A DNA stretch of 64,000 nt from Molothrus aeneus. Taxonomy: Eukaryota > Chordata > Aves > Passeriformes > Icteridae. Shown piece by piece: positions 50,070 to 61,862 of the stretch. How positions within the stretch are numbered: the stretch's first letter is position 1; the number at the start of each line of letters is the position of its first letter. Below the pieces are notes generated by a model that was not told the DNA's origin, ran no database searches, and saw only the letters and a list, made by a program, of their open reading frames with translations. The translations under genes and the position numbers were made by a program. The DNA lies in the NCBI RefSeq assembly GCF_037042795.1, contig NC_089649.1:42503621-42567620 (forward strand), written 5' to 3'.

Positions 50070-50240
50070 TCAGGCATGCCTCAGAGGAGGCAATTTGCTT
50101 TGGTCAAATCTCAAAAAAGAGATATAAAGTCTGTCCAAGTCTTCTGGTTCCAGACACCATGCTGACATTTCAGTGAGATATGTGCTGTTTCCACTGATGG
50201 AACCACATGCTGCACCTTGGAATCCTAATTCTTTACACTT
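50070..50240 (-). CDS. Candidate 3'-terminal coding exon of an unidentified gene
   Basis: Minus strand. A good acceptor-like sequence (CTCATATCTCTATTCCAG) ends just before base 50240. It is followed in phase 0 by 56 sense codons and a TGA at 50070-50072. The peptide (KCKELGFQGAACGSISGNST ..., then WCLEPEDLDRLYISFLRFDQ near its end) has balanced, globular-looking composition unlike the Phe/Ile/Lys-rich frames around it. No AATAAA polyadenylation signal is obvious in the next 200 bases, and no protein family is recognised. It could be a lineage-specific exon, part of a non-coding transcript, a decayed exon or chance. Confidence 0.22.
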   Translation of the reverse strand, partial: KCKELGFQGAACGSISGNSTYLTEMSAWCLEPEDLDRLYISFLRFDQSKLPPLRHA

Positions 50241-51550
50241 CTGGAATAGAGATATGAGTATCAATCCAAGTCTACCTTTTACTATTTTTTTTCCTCAAAT
50301 CTCTGCAGATTTAAAGGAGGAAATACTTTAGGAATCTAATCCAAAAATTGTAAATCCTCCTGCTTGCATAAAAATTAATCTTGCAAAGTTCTTTCAGAAA
50401 ATATTTTTTCATTTAGAAGTGACTCTGAACATCTGGTTTTGGATAGGATTTTTGCTAGTGTAATCAGTGGTTTTATTTATAGATATATTTTTCCAGAAGA
50501 ACCCCTTGTATGCTTGAATATGGGTTTGTCTAAATTATCTTGCAGTATTTGTAAGATCTCTTCTTTTGTCACCTTTGACTTGATTTCACCCCAGTGTTCT
50601 TTTCAGTTTTCCTTGTGTGATTATGCAGGAGTTGCGCCTGGTTTTAAAACTGACATTTCTATTCCTCTGGTAAATAATATGCTTTAAAAAAATAACATGC
50701 TATAGCATGCAGTTCTAGCAAACAAAAATACAGATTATTTCACCTCTGTTGAATAATTTAATTGCAGGTATGATTATTTTAGGACAGTTTGTCAGCAGAT
50801 AGGTCAAAAAGGGGACAGACCTAGCATCCATGTACAGATATTATGCATTCTGTAAGAATGGAAGGATGAAATATTAAATGGGAATTTGAATTTCTTAACT
50901 TTTTTTTTTCTATTTCGTGCCATATCCCTATTGTTTTTCTAGCTTAATTGCCTGCTGGTAATTTGTTCCAAGTAGTTTTAACAACTATCTGTACTGCAGA
51001 TAGGAGAGTTTATTGATGGTAATAAAGCTCTGTTACAAATTTCATATAATTTTCCTTCAAGCATTTTTTAAAATATATTTCTTAATTTACATCTTCCAAG
51101 CACTGTGACTAAGAGCTGCAGAAGAGGACTTGCAAAACTACTGTGCTGTATATAATGAGAGATCATTCTGAGACACAGTAAGGAAGATGGGAAATTCTAT
51201 ATAAATTAGGGATCTTACAGGCCTTTGTACTGACAGGTTCCCTCTATTTGTTTACATTTGTTTTATGCTGAAGCATAAAAAACAAGTTTGGTTTTCCACA
51301 ATGGAAAGCAAACAGGCATAAAAAATGTAAAAAAGTATTTTTGATAGAGGATGATATTAACAACTCAAAAATTTACTACCTGCATTAATTAAAAAAGAAG
51401 AAAAGAATGTGCAACCAAAACCCAAAGTCTTTGCTACAAGAAATGCTAGAAGTAACACTACAAAGTGAAAAAACCCACAAAACAAAATTAAATAGAAAAA
51501 AATTAATGCAAATAATTTTCTTTTGAAATCTCGCTTTCATTTATTGAGAG

Positions 51551-51847
51551 TCATCAAATCACAGAAGATCCTGAGTTGGAAGGGACCCACAAGGATCACA
51601 AGTCCAACTCCTTTCGCTGCACAGGACAGCCCCAAGAGTCACACCAGGCGCCTGAGAACATTGTCCATACACTCCCTGAACTCTGTCAGGCTGCTGCTGT
51701 GACCACTTTCCTGGGGAGCCTCTTCCAGTGCCCAAACACACTCTGTGTGAAGAGAATTTCCCTAAATTTACTGTGAACCTCCCTTGACACAGCTTAATGC
51801 TGTTCCCTCAGGTCCTATCATTAGTCAACAGAGAAAAGAGATCAGTG
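51551..51847 (-). mobile_element. CR1 LINE fragment, 3' end present
   Basis: Reverse-strand CR1 beginning TCATCAAATCACAGAAGATC, then CTGAGTTGGAAGGGACCCAC, AAGGATCACAAGTCCAACTC, CTGCACAGGACAGCCCCAAG, CTGGGGAGCCTCTTCCAGTG and AATTTCCCTAAATTTACTGT. Its 3' end (GGGACCCACAAGGATCA) is of the subtype shared with the SINE tail at 22610-22729. The opposing frames at 51559-51741 and 51576-51776 are by-products. Confidence 0.95.
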
Positions 51848-53711
51848 TTTTGCTCTTCTGCTTCCCATCATGAGGAAGCCTTAGACTGTAAAAATGATTT
51901 CTTGCTTCTTTGAGTGAAAACTACCAATTACACTGAAAAAAATCCTCCTTGCTGCTCTGACCTGATATGAAATCCCAAAATCTAAGAGCATGTTATGCAA
52001 TGCTTTTAGTATATCCTTCTGTATGTCAAAAAATGGATTCTTAGCATTCAAATGCCTTCTATTATTCATTAAACCTTGAATTCTGGAGGGCATCCTTTGT
52101 GAAGAAGGTTACAAGGTACCAAGAGACATAACATTGCCCAAAAGATCATGGAGGTAAAATGTATTCAATTTTTCACCTTTTGTGAGACTCCAAAAGAACA
52201 ATCTCAACAGACCTACCTTTTCAGAATAATATTTTATTGTCATTCTATCATTCAGAAGTATAAATTAGCCATACATATAATTATATTGAAACAGTTTCGT
52301 CGACATTACCTAAAGGGAAAAAACCCCGATTTTGAAACTTCAGATAGAACCTAAAAAAAAGGAACTCAGGAGTATGCATGCATCTATACATACTTACAAA
52401 TATTTATATATAAATAATTAAATCATTTGGGTTGGAAAAGACTTTAAGGTCATAAATTTTATTATATTTATTCTATAATGCTGCTAATTTCAAAATTAGA
52501 GTGCAAAAAAAGGTATGTTATGACTTTTTTCTTTTTTGCTTATTGTAGGATTTTGTTCCTTACTGCTCAGCTCTATTTTGAGAAGTCAGTCTAACACAAT
52601 CTTCTAGAACACAATCTTTTGAACTTATTTTCTTATACTCAAATAAAACTCTGATCTATAAAATTTCTGCAGTTCATTGACTTTATGAAATTTCTAGCTT
52701 GCTTCCAATCACTAGAAAATATCTGAAGTCAGATGAACTGGTTTTGAATTAAGAATATGTCAAAATGTACATCAGAAAGAAACCTTACTTGGTCATCCTT
52801 GTGAACTACTGCCACATTGTTGAAACCTTCCATACTGAAACACTGAAAAAATGATTGCATGGATATACTCCATGCAATCTCCCATGAAGTATTCTGCTGT
52901 CCTCAACCTTTAGTTTGCTTTACTATTTTCTGGTTTCCTTGTCTTCTCAATATTATCCTCTGTTTGTTTCTTTCCAAGTTATTTTTCATCTTTTCAACAA
53001 TTACCTTTATTTCCTATGTCTGGATACTTAAAACTACAGAGGAGATTAATTTTGTTTTCTTTCCTTTATACTTTTCATATCTCCTATTATTTCCCACCAT
53101 ATTTTTTCAGTCATGAATTGCATTTATAACAAATCATAGCTTGTCATAAATGATATAACATGTTCATATGATTTTATAATACTCATATAGATTGCATATG
53201 AAGATGTTGTATCCACCATCTACAAAGACTCATCAACTATTTTTCATTATTCCCTTCATCTGAGATTATTTTAAGAGGCAGTTTTCTTAGAGGAAATTCT
53301 TTCCTTAAGGGAAGTTTCTTAAGATTCTCCATAATCTACTTTCACGTCAAAAGGGATTAACACTGACTTCCATGTCCAAAAGAATCATATAACCAATGAA
53401 ATTTGAAGGGCAAAACCTCAGATGAGTTATATGGTAATGAAGGCAAAAGATGCTGAGGTTGTGGTCATTTCTTTTTGAGCTGGGAGCTGATACACGCAGT
53501 GTGAACATAACAAACTGCTGTCTTCACCCCAGTACCTATTGTGTCTCTCTTTGTGTCAAATAAAATGTTTTTTAAATAAACATTTAGGTTTTATTTAGCT
53601 ATCTGAGTATCTGTAATCAGCTTTAATCTTGCTCTGTAGCACAAATAACACATTTATGTCCATTGCTCCAGACATTTAAATAGACATAATGGTCTCTAAT
53701 ACTGAGGAAAC
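51848..53711. other. AT-rich unique sequence with one tiny CR1 tail
   Basis: About 1.9 kb. Apart from the CR1 tail at 52420-52456 no repeat or gene is recognised. The 85-codon frame at 52859-53116 is a run of Phe/Leu/Ile codons from T-rich DNA. Confidence 0.55.
52420..52456 (-). mobile_element. Very short CR1-like 3' tail
   Basis: AATCATTTGGGTTGGAAAAG followed by ACTTTAAGGTCAT matches the last 35 or so bases of CR1 read backwards. It is a minimal 5'-truncated insertion or a remnant. Confidence 0.6.
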
Positions 53712-54118
53712 TGTCGTGGTTTAGGAACGGTATTATTCAATTTTACTACTCTTGCTGAAATCAGGTGCTGCTTCTCCTCCCCTCTCCTAATGGAGGCACA
53801 AAAGGCAAAGATCATGGGTTGAAATAAGAACAACTTACTTTAAACGACAATGACATAAGAAAAAGAACAATAACAAAAGCAATATGAGTAATAAAAAGCA
53901 TAAAAAAATAAACTATTTACATGAAAAGCTCCCAGCAATGAACAATATCAGGCTGCTCCCTCTGCCATGTTTTCTTGACTGGGAAGACTCCCTTTTCCCC
54001 AGAGAAGAGTCCCACATCCATCCCTGGCAATGACATGTGGTGATATAGAATAACCTCAGGGCCCTGGTCATGCCCTCTCCTGGCTAAAAATAAACCTGTC
54101 CTGTCCAGAACCAGGACA
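53712..54118 (-). mobile_element. Solo LTR of an endogenous retrovirus (ERVL-like), 407 bp, intact ends
   Basis: On the plus strand the element starts TGTCGTGGTTTAGG and ends CCAGAACCAGGACA. Read on its own strand it runs TGTCCTGGTTCTGG ... CCTAAACCACGACA, so it has TGT...ACA termini. The 5 bases before it (53707-53711) and the 5 bases after it (54119-54123) are both GAAAC, a perfect target-site duplication. Five-base duplications are typical of ERVL-type integrases, although some other retroviruses also make them. There is no internal viral sequence, so this is a solo LTR left by recombination between two LTRs. It is a different family from the LTRs at 5 and 31.7 kb but shares an AAACCACGACA 3' end motif. 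Confidence 0.88.
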
Positions 54119-57100
54119 GAAACTTTAGTGTTTTGAGAACGTAGACAGAGATAAAAAATCCTGAGGTTTTTTTTGAAGGGAAAAAAATACAGAGTTTGTC
54201 AAGTAAATAATTTAACAAATATTCTTTGAATAGCTGTTATTTTCAGGTCCAGAGTGCTACTAAGTTAATTTGGTTTTGACATTCTCTGCAACAACAAGTC
54301 TTACAGATACAGGATTTATTTTTTAATATAAATTATCTCAAAACTCTATCTATTATTCATGGTAATAGCTGTCTCTCTGCTTGACAGCTTGAAAAAAACC
54401 CAATGCTTTATGGTTCTAAGAGAACATTTATTAAATACTTGCAGCACTTGTTAATCTCAATATATTTTTCAAAGGTTATACATTTAATATAATTCCCAAA
54501 CCAAGCTTGAGTAGCAGAGAGGAAGTTAGACAAATCTCTGCCAAGATAAAAGTATTTCAAAGAAAGATTGAAAATCAGAATAACAGTTGAAATGCAATTA
54601 TAAACCAGGCCAGAGGTTTTATGAGCTTCATGCACACAGGAAGTCAACAGAAGTCAATAGAAAAATAATCCCGCACTTCAGTGAAAGCTGAATTCTAAAT
54701 GAACAGTGGGTGGAGGTAGGGATGTGTATGCCTTTTGCAATAGTACAATGAGATTTACATGTGACTTTCTCTTTCTTCAGGGAGATTATGCTAGTTTATT
54801 GGAAAAAGTCATGAAAGTAAGCTCATAAGATGGTTACACAAAAGAACATATAATTACTTAGATTTTTAATGTGGCAAGATAATAGGCAATCTGAATTCAG
54901 CTACAGTTTAGAGAGAGCTCTTAACATGAAACAAAAGTTAGAGATTTCACTTTTCTCTAAATTTATGCATTGCCAGTAGAGTTTTCCAATTTTTTTTAAC
55001 AGTAAGGTACAAAGAATTATTTTCCCCACAAAGCTCATCTTCCCTTCTAATAAAAATTTAACATGGATCCCAGTGAAGTGTGGAAAATGAAGGTCAAATT
55101 CTCTGTTTTACTTACCAGCACTCAATTTTACACATGTGGTCATAACAAAATACCTTCCATTGCTTTTAATTTTATTTTCTTTAGTGCAATATCAGGGAAA
55201 AAATACTGATTACTATCCATTCTTTTTCACTGTGTGCATAAAAACAAGATACATTTGATCCCTTTCTTTTTTGTTTTCTATATACAGGTTGTTATGACAC
55301 TCCTGTATTTGAGGAAGAGTATCACTGTAAGCAGAGCTGAACCTAATTATTGTCCATAAGTATGAATATATGAATGCACACAAATGCACATAAATAGCAG
55401 ATTTATAAAGGATTGCCCTGGCAGAGTGTAGCCCTATAGCCTAGTGCAGCAATTTTTTTTTTATTTCTGGCCAGGAATTTGTAATTAACTTATACATACA
55501 GCTCTTGGTGGGCTGTGGCAACCATGCCTTTTATAACTGTGTCTGAATAGCTCACCTGTGATACAGGACAAATTATTTTGGTGGTGCTTTGGGTAAGAAT
55601 GACTTGAGACAATAGTGTGCTTGAATGCTGGTTTCATCTGTAACAAATTTATAGATACTCTGAAATTCCCCATTCAACAAACTGCTCTTCCAACTACAGT
55701 CTAGTATCCCATAATATGGTGATAGACATATGCTGTAATTTTTAACAGGAATTATCTGTCAATCTAGTCTGTACATCTTATATTAAATTAAATGCTCTCC
55801 AGTTTCTTCATAATACCACATGATTTAATTAAACTCTGATGAGCAGGCATAACACTAACTTATTTTAAAAGCTATTTATGCAATGCAACAATCCCAGTTC
55901 ATTATGACTAAAGAGTCCCTGCTATATCCTCATGTCATTTTATCTTGTCAACTTTTAATCAGTGGCAACAACATGAGAATACTTTAATTTCTGAAAAGTT
56001 AGCTGCCATTAACTGATAGCTTAATTTGAATTAACTTGATGCTCAAAGATACCTAGTATTTAGAATTTTTATTTATCAGTCATTTTTACCTATATATTGT
56101 CTTGTGTTTATACTTTTAACTTGGAAAAAAAGGCTTTGATGAATGCCTAATAATTTTCTACTACTTTTTTTTATTGATAAAACATTAACAAAAATATATA
56201 TTAAAGCAGATTGCACGATTTATTTCAGTTCAATTTGAACATGAAGAGAAGACAGGTGTTCTAAACAGATTTTTCTTCTTGTATGCCTTGATATCTCTTT
56301 AGAGTTAGCATTATACATAAAGTGATGCATTCTTAGGTTTATCTGACATTTACTTACTGATTATGTGTTCTCACAGTCCTTCCTGAAATCATAAAAACAA
56401 AGAAAACAGAAATAATGCTATTATTTTTGACGTGCTATGAATCTGGGAGCATTTAAAAATTTTTATTTAGGAATCACTTTGTTTTGATTTGCATTAAACA
56501 CCCTTTTACATCTCCCAAAGAACCAGTAAGACAGAAGTTAAAAAAATGGAAAAGCACACATCTTACACCACACTCTTCTCCTCACATTACCTGCCTCACA
56601 GCCCCCAGAGCTGTCACCTGAGACATAGCCTAAACCATATCTGATTTCAATGCATGAGGTAATCCACAAGCAAAAAATTTGATTTTAAAAAGATGATTAT
56701 TGGGATGTAAAATTGACCATTTTTGTTAATGGAACGTTTTATTGGGGGATGATGGGGGATTCATCTTCACACAAGGGGTTACAAGCACAGCACATCACTC
56801 CAGGGCTGACACGTAAAGTGTTAGCTATTTTTTAAATTTCTTTACCTGCTTTTTAAAAATGTTATTATTTTTGAATTCCAAGCAACTTGACTGTTCTTCT
56901 TGCTCATATATCCTAACCTGATAAGATGTTCCAGATGCAGCTGAAAAAGAAACTTAGAGAAAATATTGCTTCTTTATTCTATATCATGATGACATTCATT
57001 TTGCTGCCAATTCAAGTGAAAAACTTCTATCTGATGAGTTTCTGCATATAGATCTTTTCCAGAATTTCCAGACACCTCTTTTTTCCATTGCATATGTACT

Positions 57101-58951
57101 TACATATACTCATTTATACATATATATGTACACATTTCAAATTATTTTTCCTATCAACATTATTTTTTCTTTTAAATTTCTTCTCCATATGGAGATACTG
57201 ATTAATCAGTAATGTAATATCTGAAAGCTCTGCCTTCTGGAGAAAATAAGAAGCATCCATATAACAGTAAAAGAGTTTCATAATCTATCTATTGACCTAT
57301 CAGTTTGCTGCCTAGTTCTTACTGGGCTTATCACAGGCACACCATGCAAGGCTGGCCTGCAAAATAATTTCAGATTTTTGTAGATGTGGAATGACTCTAA
57401 TCTCACCTAAACAATTTTCTCTAAGCTATTCTATGCTCGGTGAAATGGTGAAAACATCTTAGTCTACAATTCTTTACTTCTTGTGCTGCAGGCTGTCTGC
57501 TTGCAGATACATTTTTTTTCAAAAGATGGCTTTACATACACATTTAGGAGCAACTACCTTCAGTGGTGGTTGAGGGGGTGGTAGGGAGAGGGAGGATGGA
57601 GGGAGTAGGATGAAATGACATAATGATACCAAACCCAGACTTTAAATAAACTGGAGAAAATGTTGATAGGCCTACTGTTGGAGAAATTCTCACCGAAATG
57701 TACACGTTGACTCTTCCACTGTCTCTGTATGTCCTCAGAGTATCAATTTTAGCAACCATGACTAGAAATTTTCTTCAGCTACAGCCACCAATCACCAGCA
57801 TGTGGGAGAAAAACATGTTAGAATTGACAAACATTCTTAAGGCATGTCACATTTTCTAAACAAAACACCCATAAACATATGCCTTCTCTTTTGCATCTCA
57901 AAATAGCTTCTCTCAGCAACAGAGGAAAAAAAAATACATTGAACTTTGGTGAACCAAAACTATGTGGCACATCTTGTTTTGTTCTGTGCACGTATCTGTC
58001 AGCTTGTGCCACATTCAAAGTCTGCCATCAATGACAGGAAACTATGTGCACACCCCATAACTGCTTGTTTCATGCTACTCTTACCAATAGCGAAGCTTGC
58101 AGGGATGGAAAGAAGTCAGTATTTGTTGTTTGAGAGAATTGTTTATTGCAACATACTCCTATTCCAGAACTTCTGTTTCTTCTTTGTGTGTGTGCTTGCA
58201 TACATGTGTGTGCAGACACACACAGAGGAGCGTTTGGAAGGGTGGGAGAAGAGCTCTTCAGAGCCTGCCCTCCCAGGCTGAAGGCTGGCATGAAGACTGT
58301 AGATTAGATGAGCCAATGGATTTGCTGCACCCTAAGCACAGGTTAGAGAGGTTGGACAGCCACTCTGAGAGCACTGGTCTGATAGGGGTTTATTTGGGAC
58401 TTATTAAATAAAGAGTGCCAGGCATAGGGTACGGATGAAAGCTGAGCACAGGGACTTCATGACAGAGGAGCTGCTAAGATCAGGCAACAAGAAGATCTAC
58501 TGAGCACCAGCAAGTGGGAAAGAGGATAAAAAAGGGAAGAATAAAGAGCTGGGAAGGAAATATTTGGATTATGGTATAGACCATGTGGTAATCATAAAAT
58601 GCGTATTTGGCATTTGATTTAAAATATGTAGTTATCCATAGTTGCTAATTACGTTATATATAAACCTTTGCAAATAATTTTCAGTTCATATAGTGAATTT
58701 AAAAGAGCATTTGCCCTCAAGGAAATTATTCTGAAATTATCAGCTCTATTTGGGAATGCAGAGGATAATATATTTGTTTAGCATCTTCCTACATTGTTAT
58801 TCAAAGTCCTATGAAACAATTTTTTGTTGAATCTACTACTTCTTTTTTCTTTATCTCAATATTTTCTTTTTCTGCCTTTATATTGAGAGCCTCAGATAGC
58901 CTCTTGTCTCTTCTCAGTTGAAAGAACAATAAATTGCTTCCCTGAGAGTCA
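54119..58951. other. AT-rich unique sequence, no gene recognised
   Basis: About 4.8 kb without a recognised repeat family. A minus-strand open frame at 57544-57759 has an acceptor-like TTTCTAG before 57761 and a donor-like G|GTGAGA after 57694, but the 68-nt segment is too short to support as an exon. A GT-rich patch lies near 58185-58222. Confidence 0.5.
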
Positions 58952-59350
58952 TCATAGAATCACAGAATGGTTTGGGTTGGAAGGGACTTTAAAGATCATC
59001 TAGTTCCAATCCCCTGGCATGGTCAGCAAAACCTTCTAGTAGACCAGCTTTCTTGAAGCCCCATGCAACCTGGCCTTGAACACTTCCAAGAATGGAACAT
59101 TCACAACTTCTCTGGACAACGTGTTCCAGTGTCTCATCATCTTCACAGTAAAAAATTTCTTCTCTATATCTAATGTAAACTTGCCCTCTTTCAATTTAAA
59201 GGCATTATCTCTTGTCCTGTCACTATGTGGCCTTATAAAAGGTCCCCTCCAGCTTTCCCTGGAAGGTCCTGGAAGGCTGCTGTAAGCCTCCCTGGAGCCT
59301 CCTCTTGTCCAGGCTGAACAACCCCAGCTCTGTGAGCCTGTCTTCATAGG
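58952..59350 (-). mobile_element. CR1 LINE fragment, 3' end present
   Basis: Reverse-strand CR1 with a well-preserved tail: CATAGAATCACAGAATGGTT, TGGGTTGGAAGGGACTTTAA, AGATCATCTAGTTCCAATCC. Then come CATGCAACCTGGCCTTGAAC, ACTTCCAAGAATGGAACATT, CACAACTTCTCTGGACAACG and GTCCAGGCTGAACAACCCCA. The open frames at 59036-59347, 59076-59285 and 59223-59447 belong to it. Confidence 0.96.
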
Positions 59351-61862
59351 AGGAATAATATTTTAAGCTGGGCTCTGCAGAGGGGACAAGAAGGTTGTAG
59401 ACCACATTACTTGGTTGGTTGGTAGAGTTCATTTCTACTGATGACACTAGAACTCACTTTTTCCATAGTGAATTTGTGACCATCTGCTGCTTTTAGAGCA
59501 CACAATTAGTTTTCCTAACCCAAAACGGATTTATGAGAGTGTAAACATTCTTGTTGAGATCACTGAAGTGTACATGAGAAGATAATGATAAATTATAGCA
59601 AATTTATGTGCAAAATTGAGTTTTGAGAGTAATAATTTTGTACCATTGAAAACAAATTGTGTATCAGTTTCTCAGACATAAGGAATTCAGCGCAAGGTAT
59701 TCCTAAGAAATCAAGCCCATTTTCTTTCAGAAGAACATACTATTTTATATTTGATCACTGCAATGTTATTGAAATGAAGACCTTTTTTCTCTTATATAAC
59801 AGGTCGCTACAGGATTTGGGAAGTGGAAGAGATTTGAACTATAAACTATAAGTTCCAGTGAATTCACAATTTGATATTTTGATATGTAAAATATGCAGTA
59901 CTTTTTAGCAGATGTACCTACAACCTAGAGGAGGTTTCAGAAGTGTGAGGCAGTGCATTACACTATATCCATAAAATAAGACTTTTTTATTTCCTAAAGG
60001 GAACTAGTCACCCCCTCTTTGACAGAGAGGAGATTATTAGATGGTTGTGAATTTCAGTCAAGCTATATGTCAAAAAACCTTTTGGCCTCTATGTGTCATC
60101 AGACACAGCAGACACAGAAGAGCTTTTAGCATCTGCTCAGCTGTCCTACAACACAGGAAATCTGAGAAAGAAATACATTTTAGAGCCACTTGAAAGTTCT
60201 TCACTGTGTTGATTAGTATCTTAAAAATGTGGGAAATGAACCAGAATAAAGGTGTCACCACTCAAATCACAATGTTCACAAAATAATTATTTAGCTTTTC
60301 CATCCAAATGCTGGGATTGATTTTCCTCCCCTCTCCTTCATTTTTATAGCAGTGATGAATATAAATAAGTCACAGGAAAATTATTTCTCCACTGTTTCAC
60401 AATGCTTCTCTTATCTAGCAGGCACAGCTGTCACACACCCTAATGCTTTTATTTACATTGTCTATGGATAGAAATATTAATGCTAATGTCTTTTAATGGA
60501 AAAAAATACTTATTATCAAAGCACACAATGAATTTTAACTACTATTTTTTTTGTCCTGTAAGAGGTAATGGTTTATTATTTTATCCAGTGCACAGAAATT
60601 TCTCTTGTCCCTTTCTTAAACTGATGACTACTACTGAATTAACTTGCAGATGCACATTTTAAAATGTATGTGTACATGAAAATTTCACCTTGGTTTTTGG
60701 TCATTTTGTCACCATTTATGCACTTCCAAGAAACCCCAAAATATTTCAACATAATATAGGAAATGTGTCTAGGTATGCCCTGTAAAAATTAATTGGTTAA
60801 AGCTTCTAAGAAAAGAGAAAAAACAAGTATTTCACTAAAACCTTATCCAAGAGAAATGGAAATTTCATACATAAATATCCTGGCGAGTTTTGTGTTTGTA
60901 CATGAGTGAATTTAATCAGTAAAATAAGGTTTATTAAATACACTTTCCATCTTTCTATGCTTTTAGTCTTATAATAATATATATTGTTTTACAGTCCTAT
61001 CATATAAAATTTAGGAACTTGCTGAATTTATAATTTTATAAATATAAACCCCACTTTAAATTATTTAAATGATTTTAAAGAAATTATACATACCTAATGT
61101 ATATTAGCTCCATGTATTTTTCAGCAGTTGTCTCCATCTGTACTTGAAATGGATAGAAAAATTGCTTTCAAGGACTAATAATAATTTCTAGCTATGAATT
61201 AAAAAATCATGTGGGAAACAGTTTTACCAAATAGCTTTAATGTTTACTGAAGCCTGTTTGATAGTGTGAGGGGTATCAAATAGTAGCAATCTTGTATGAT
61301 GCAGGAAAAAGTAATTTTTACTATCATTGCAAATTTTAAGGTTCTATTCAGCTTCAGCTCTCCATGACTATCACAGAAAGAACAACAAATTATGACAATA
61401 TTTTAAGATCTACAGAGCTCCATGCAAAGCTATTAAGAGTACATGTCATCACTATATGTCAGGGATACATCATCATTAGAGATGATACAAAATTATAATT
61501 CTGTGCCTACACATCTGGAAGCTAGGAAACTTTGGTATGTAAGCTTTGTGAAACCCTATAAATATTTTTTCTTAATAATTAATTGAAAAAAAAAAGACCT
61601 TACAGTTATCTACTTCATCCAAAAGAAAAGCTCTTTTGGATTAAATAATATGCAAATTCTGGCTTATAATAAAATTCAAGGCTGAATTTTTTTCAAACTG
61701 ATTACAGTGTACTTTGCACAATATTGCATTAAATCACTGGGTAGATTTCAAGCTTAAGTGTTAAAACCACATAATTTACAAAGAAAATTCATATTATCTT
61801 TGAAAAAGTAGGTCAGTAAAGATCAATGGTACATAATTTGTATACTGACTTTATCATTAAAA
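59351..61862. other. AT-rich unique sequence, no gene recognised
   Basis: About 2.5 kb with no repeat or exon-like structure recognised. The region around 60960-61100 is especially AT-rich. Confidence 0.6.

Larger units (their letters stand above)
32266..51550. other. 19-kb stretch with no recognised interspersed repeat or gene
   Basis: This is the longest repeat-poor part of the window, AT-rich and apparently unique. I see only small features: an 18-bp tandem duplication (40403-40438), a 10-bp hairpin (49831-49856), A/T tracts, one candidate terminal exon (50070-50240) and two blocks that faintly resemble worn LTRs (about 38650-38870 and 39540-39720). The larger open frames here (for example 34499-34825, 34959-35303, 36622-36918, 46826-47163) show no recognisable domain and sit in AT-rich sequence. 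Confidence 0.5.

Noticed and set aside
57694..57761. 68-nt exon-like segment on the minus strand
   Set aside because: The donor (G|GTGAGA) is good, but the acceptor TTTCTAG lacks a clear pyrimidine tract and the segment is too short to tell from chance.
58185..58222. GTGTGTGTGC ... CACACACA as a possible hairpin
   Set aside because: It is low-complexity GT and CA runs that pair by composition; no defined stem.
59036..59347. 103-codon minus-strand frame
   Set aside because: It lies wholly inside a CR1 3' region and matches the typical translated CR1 consensus pattern.
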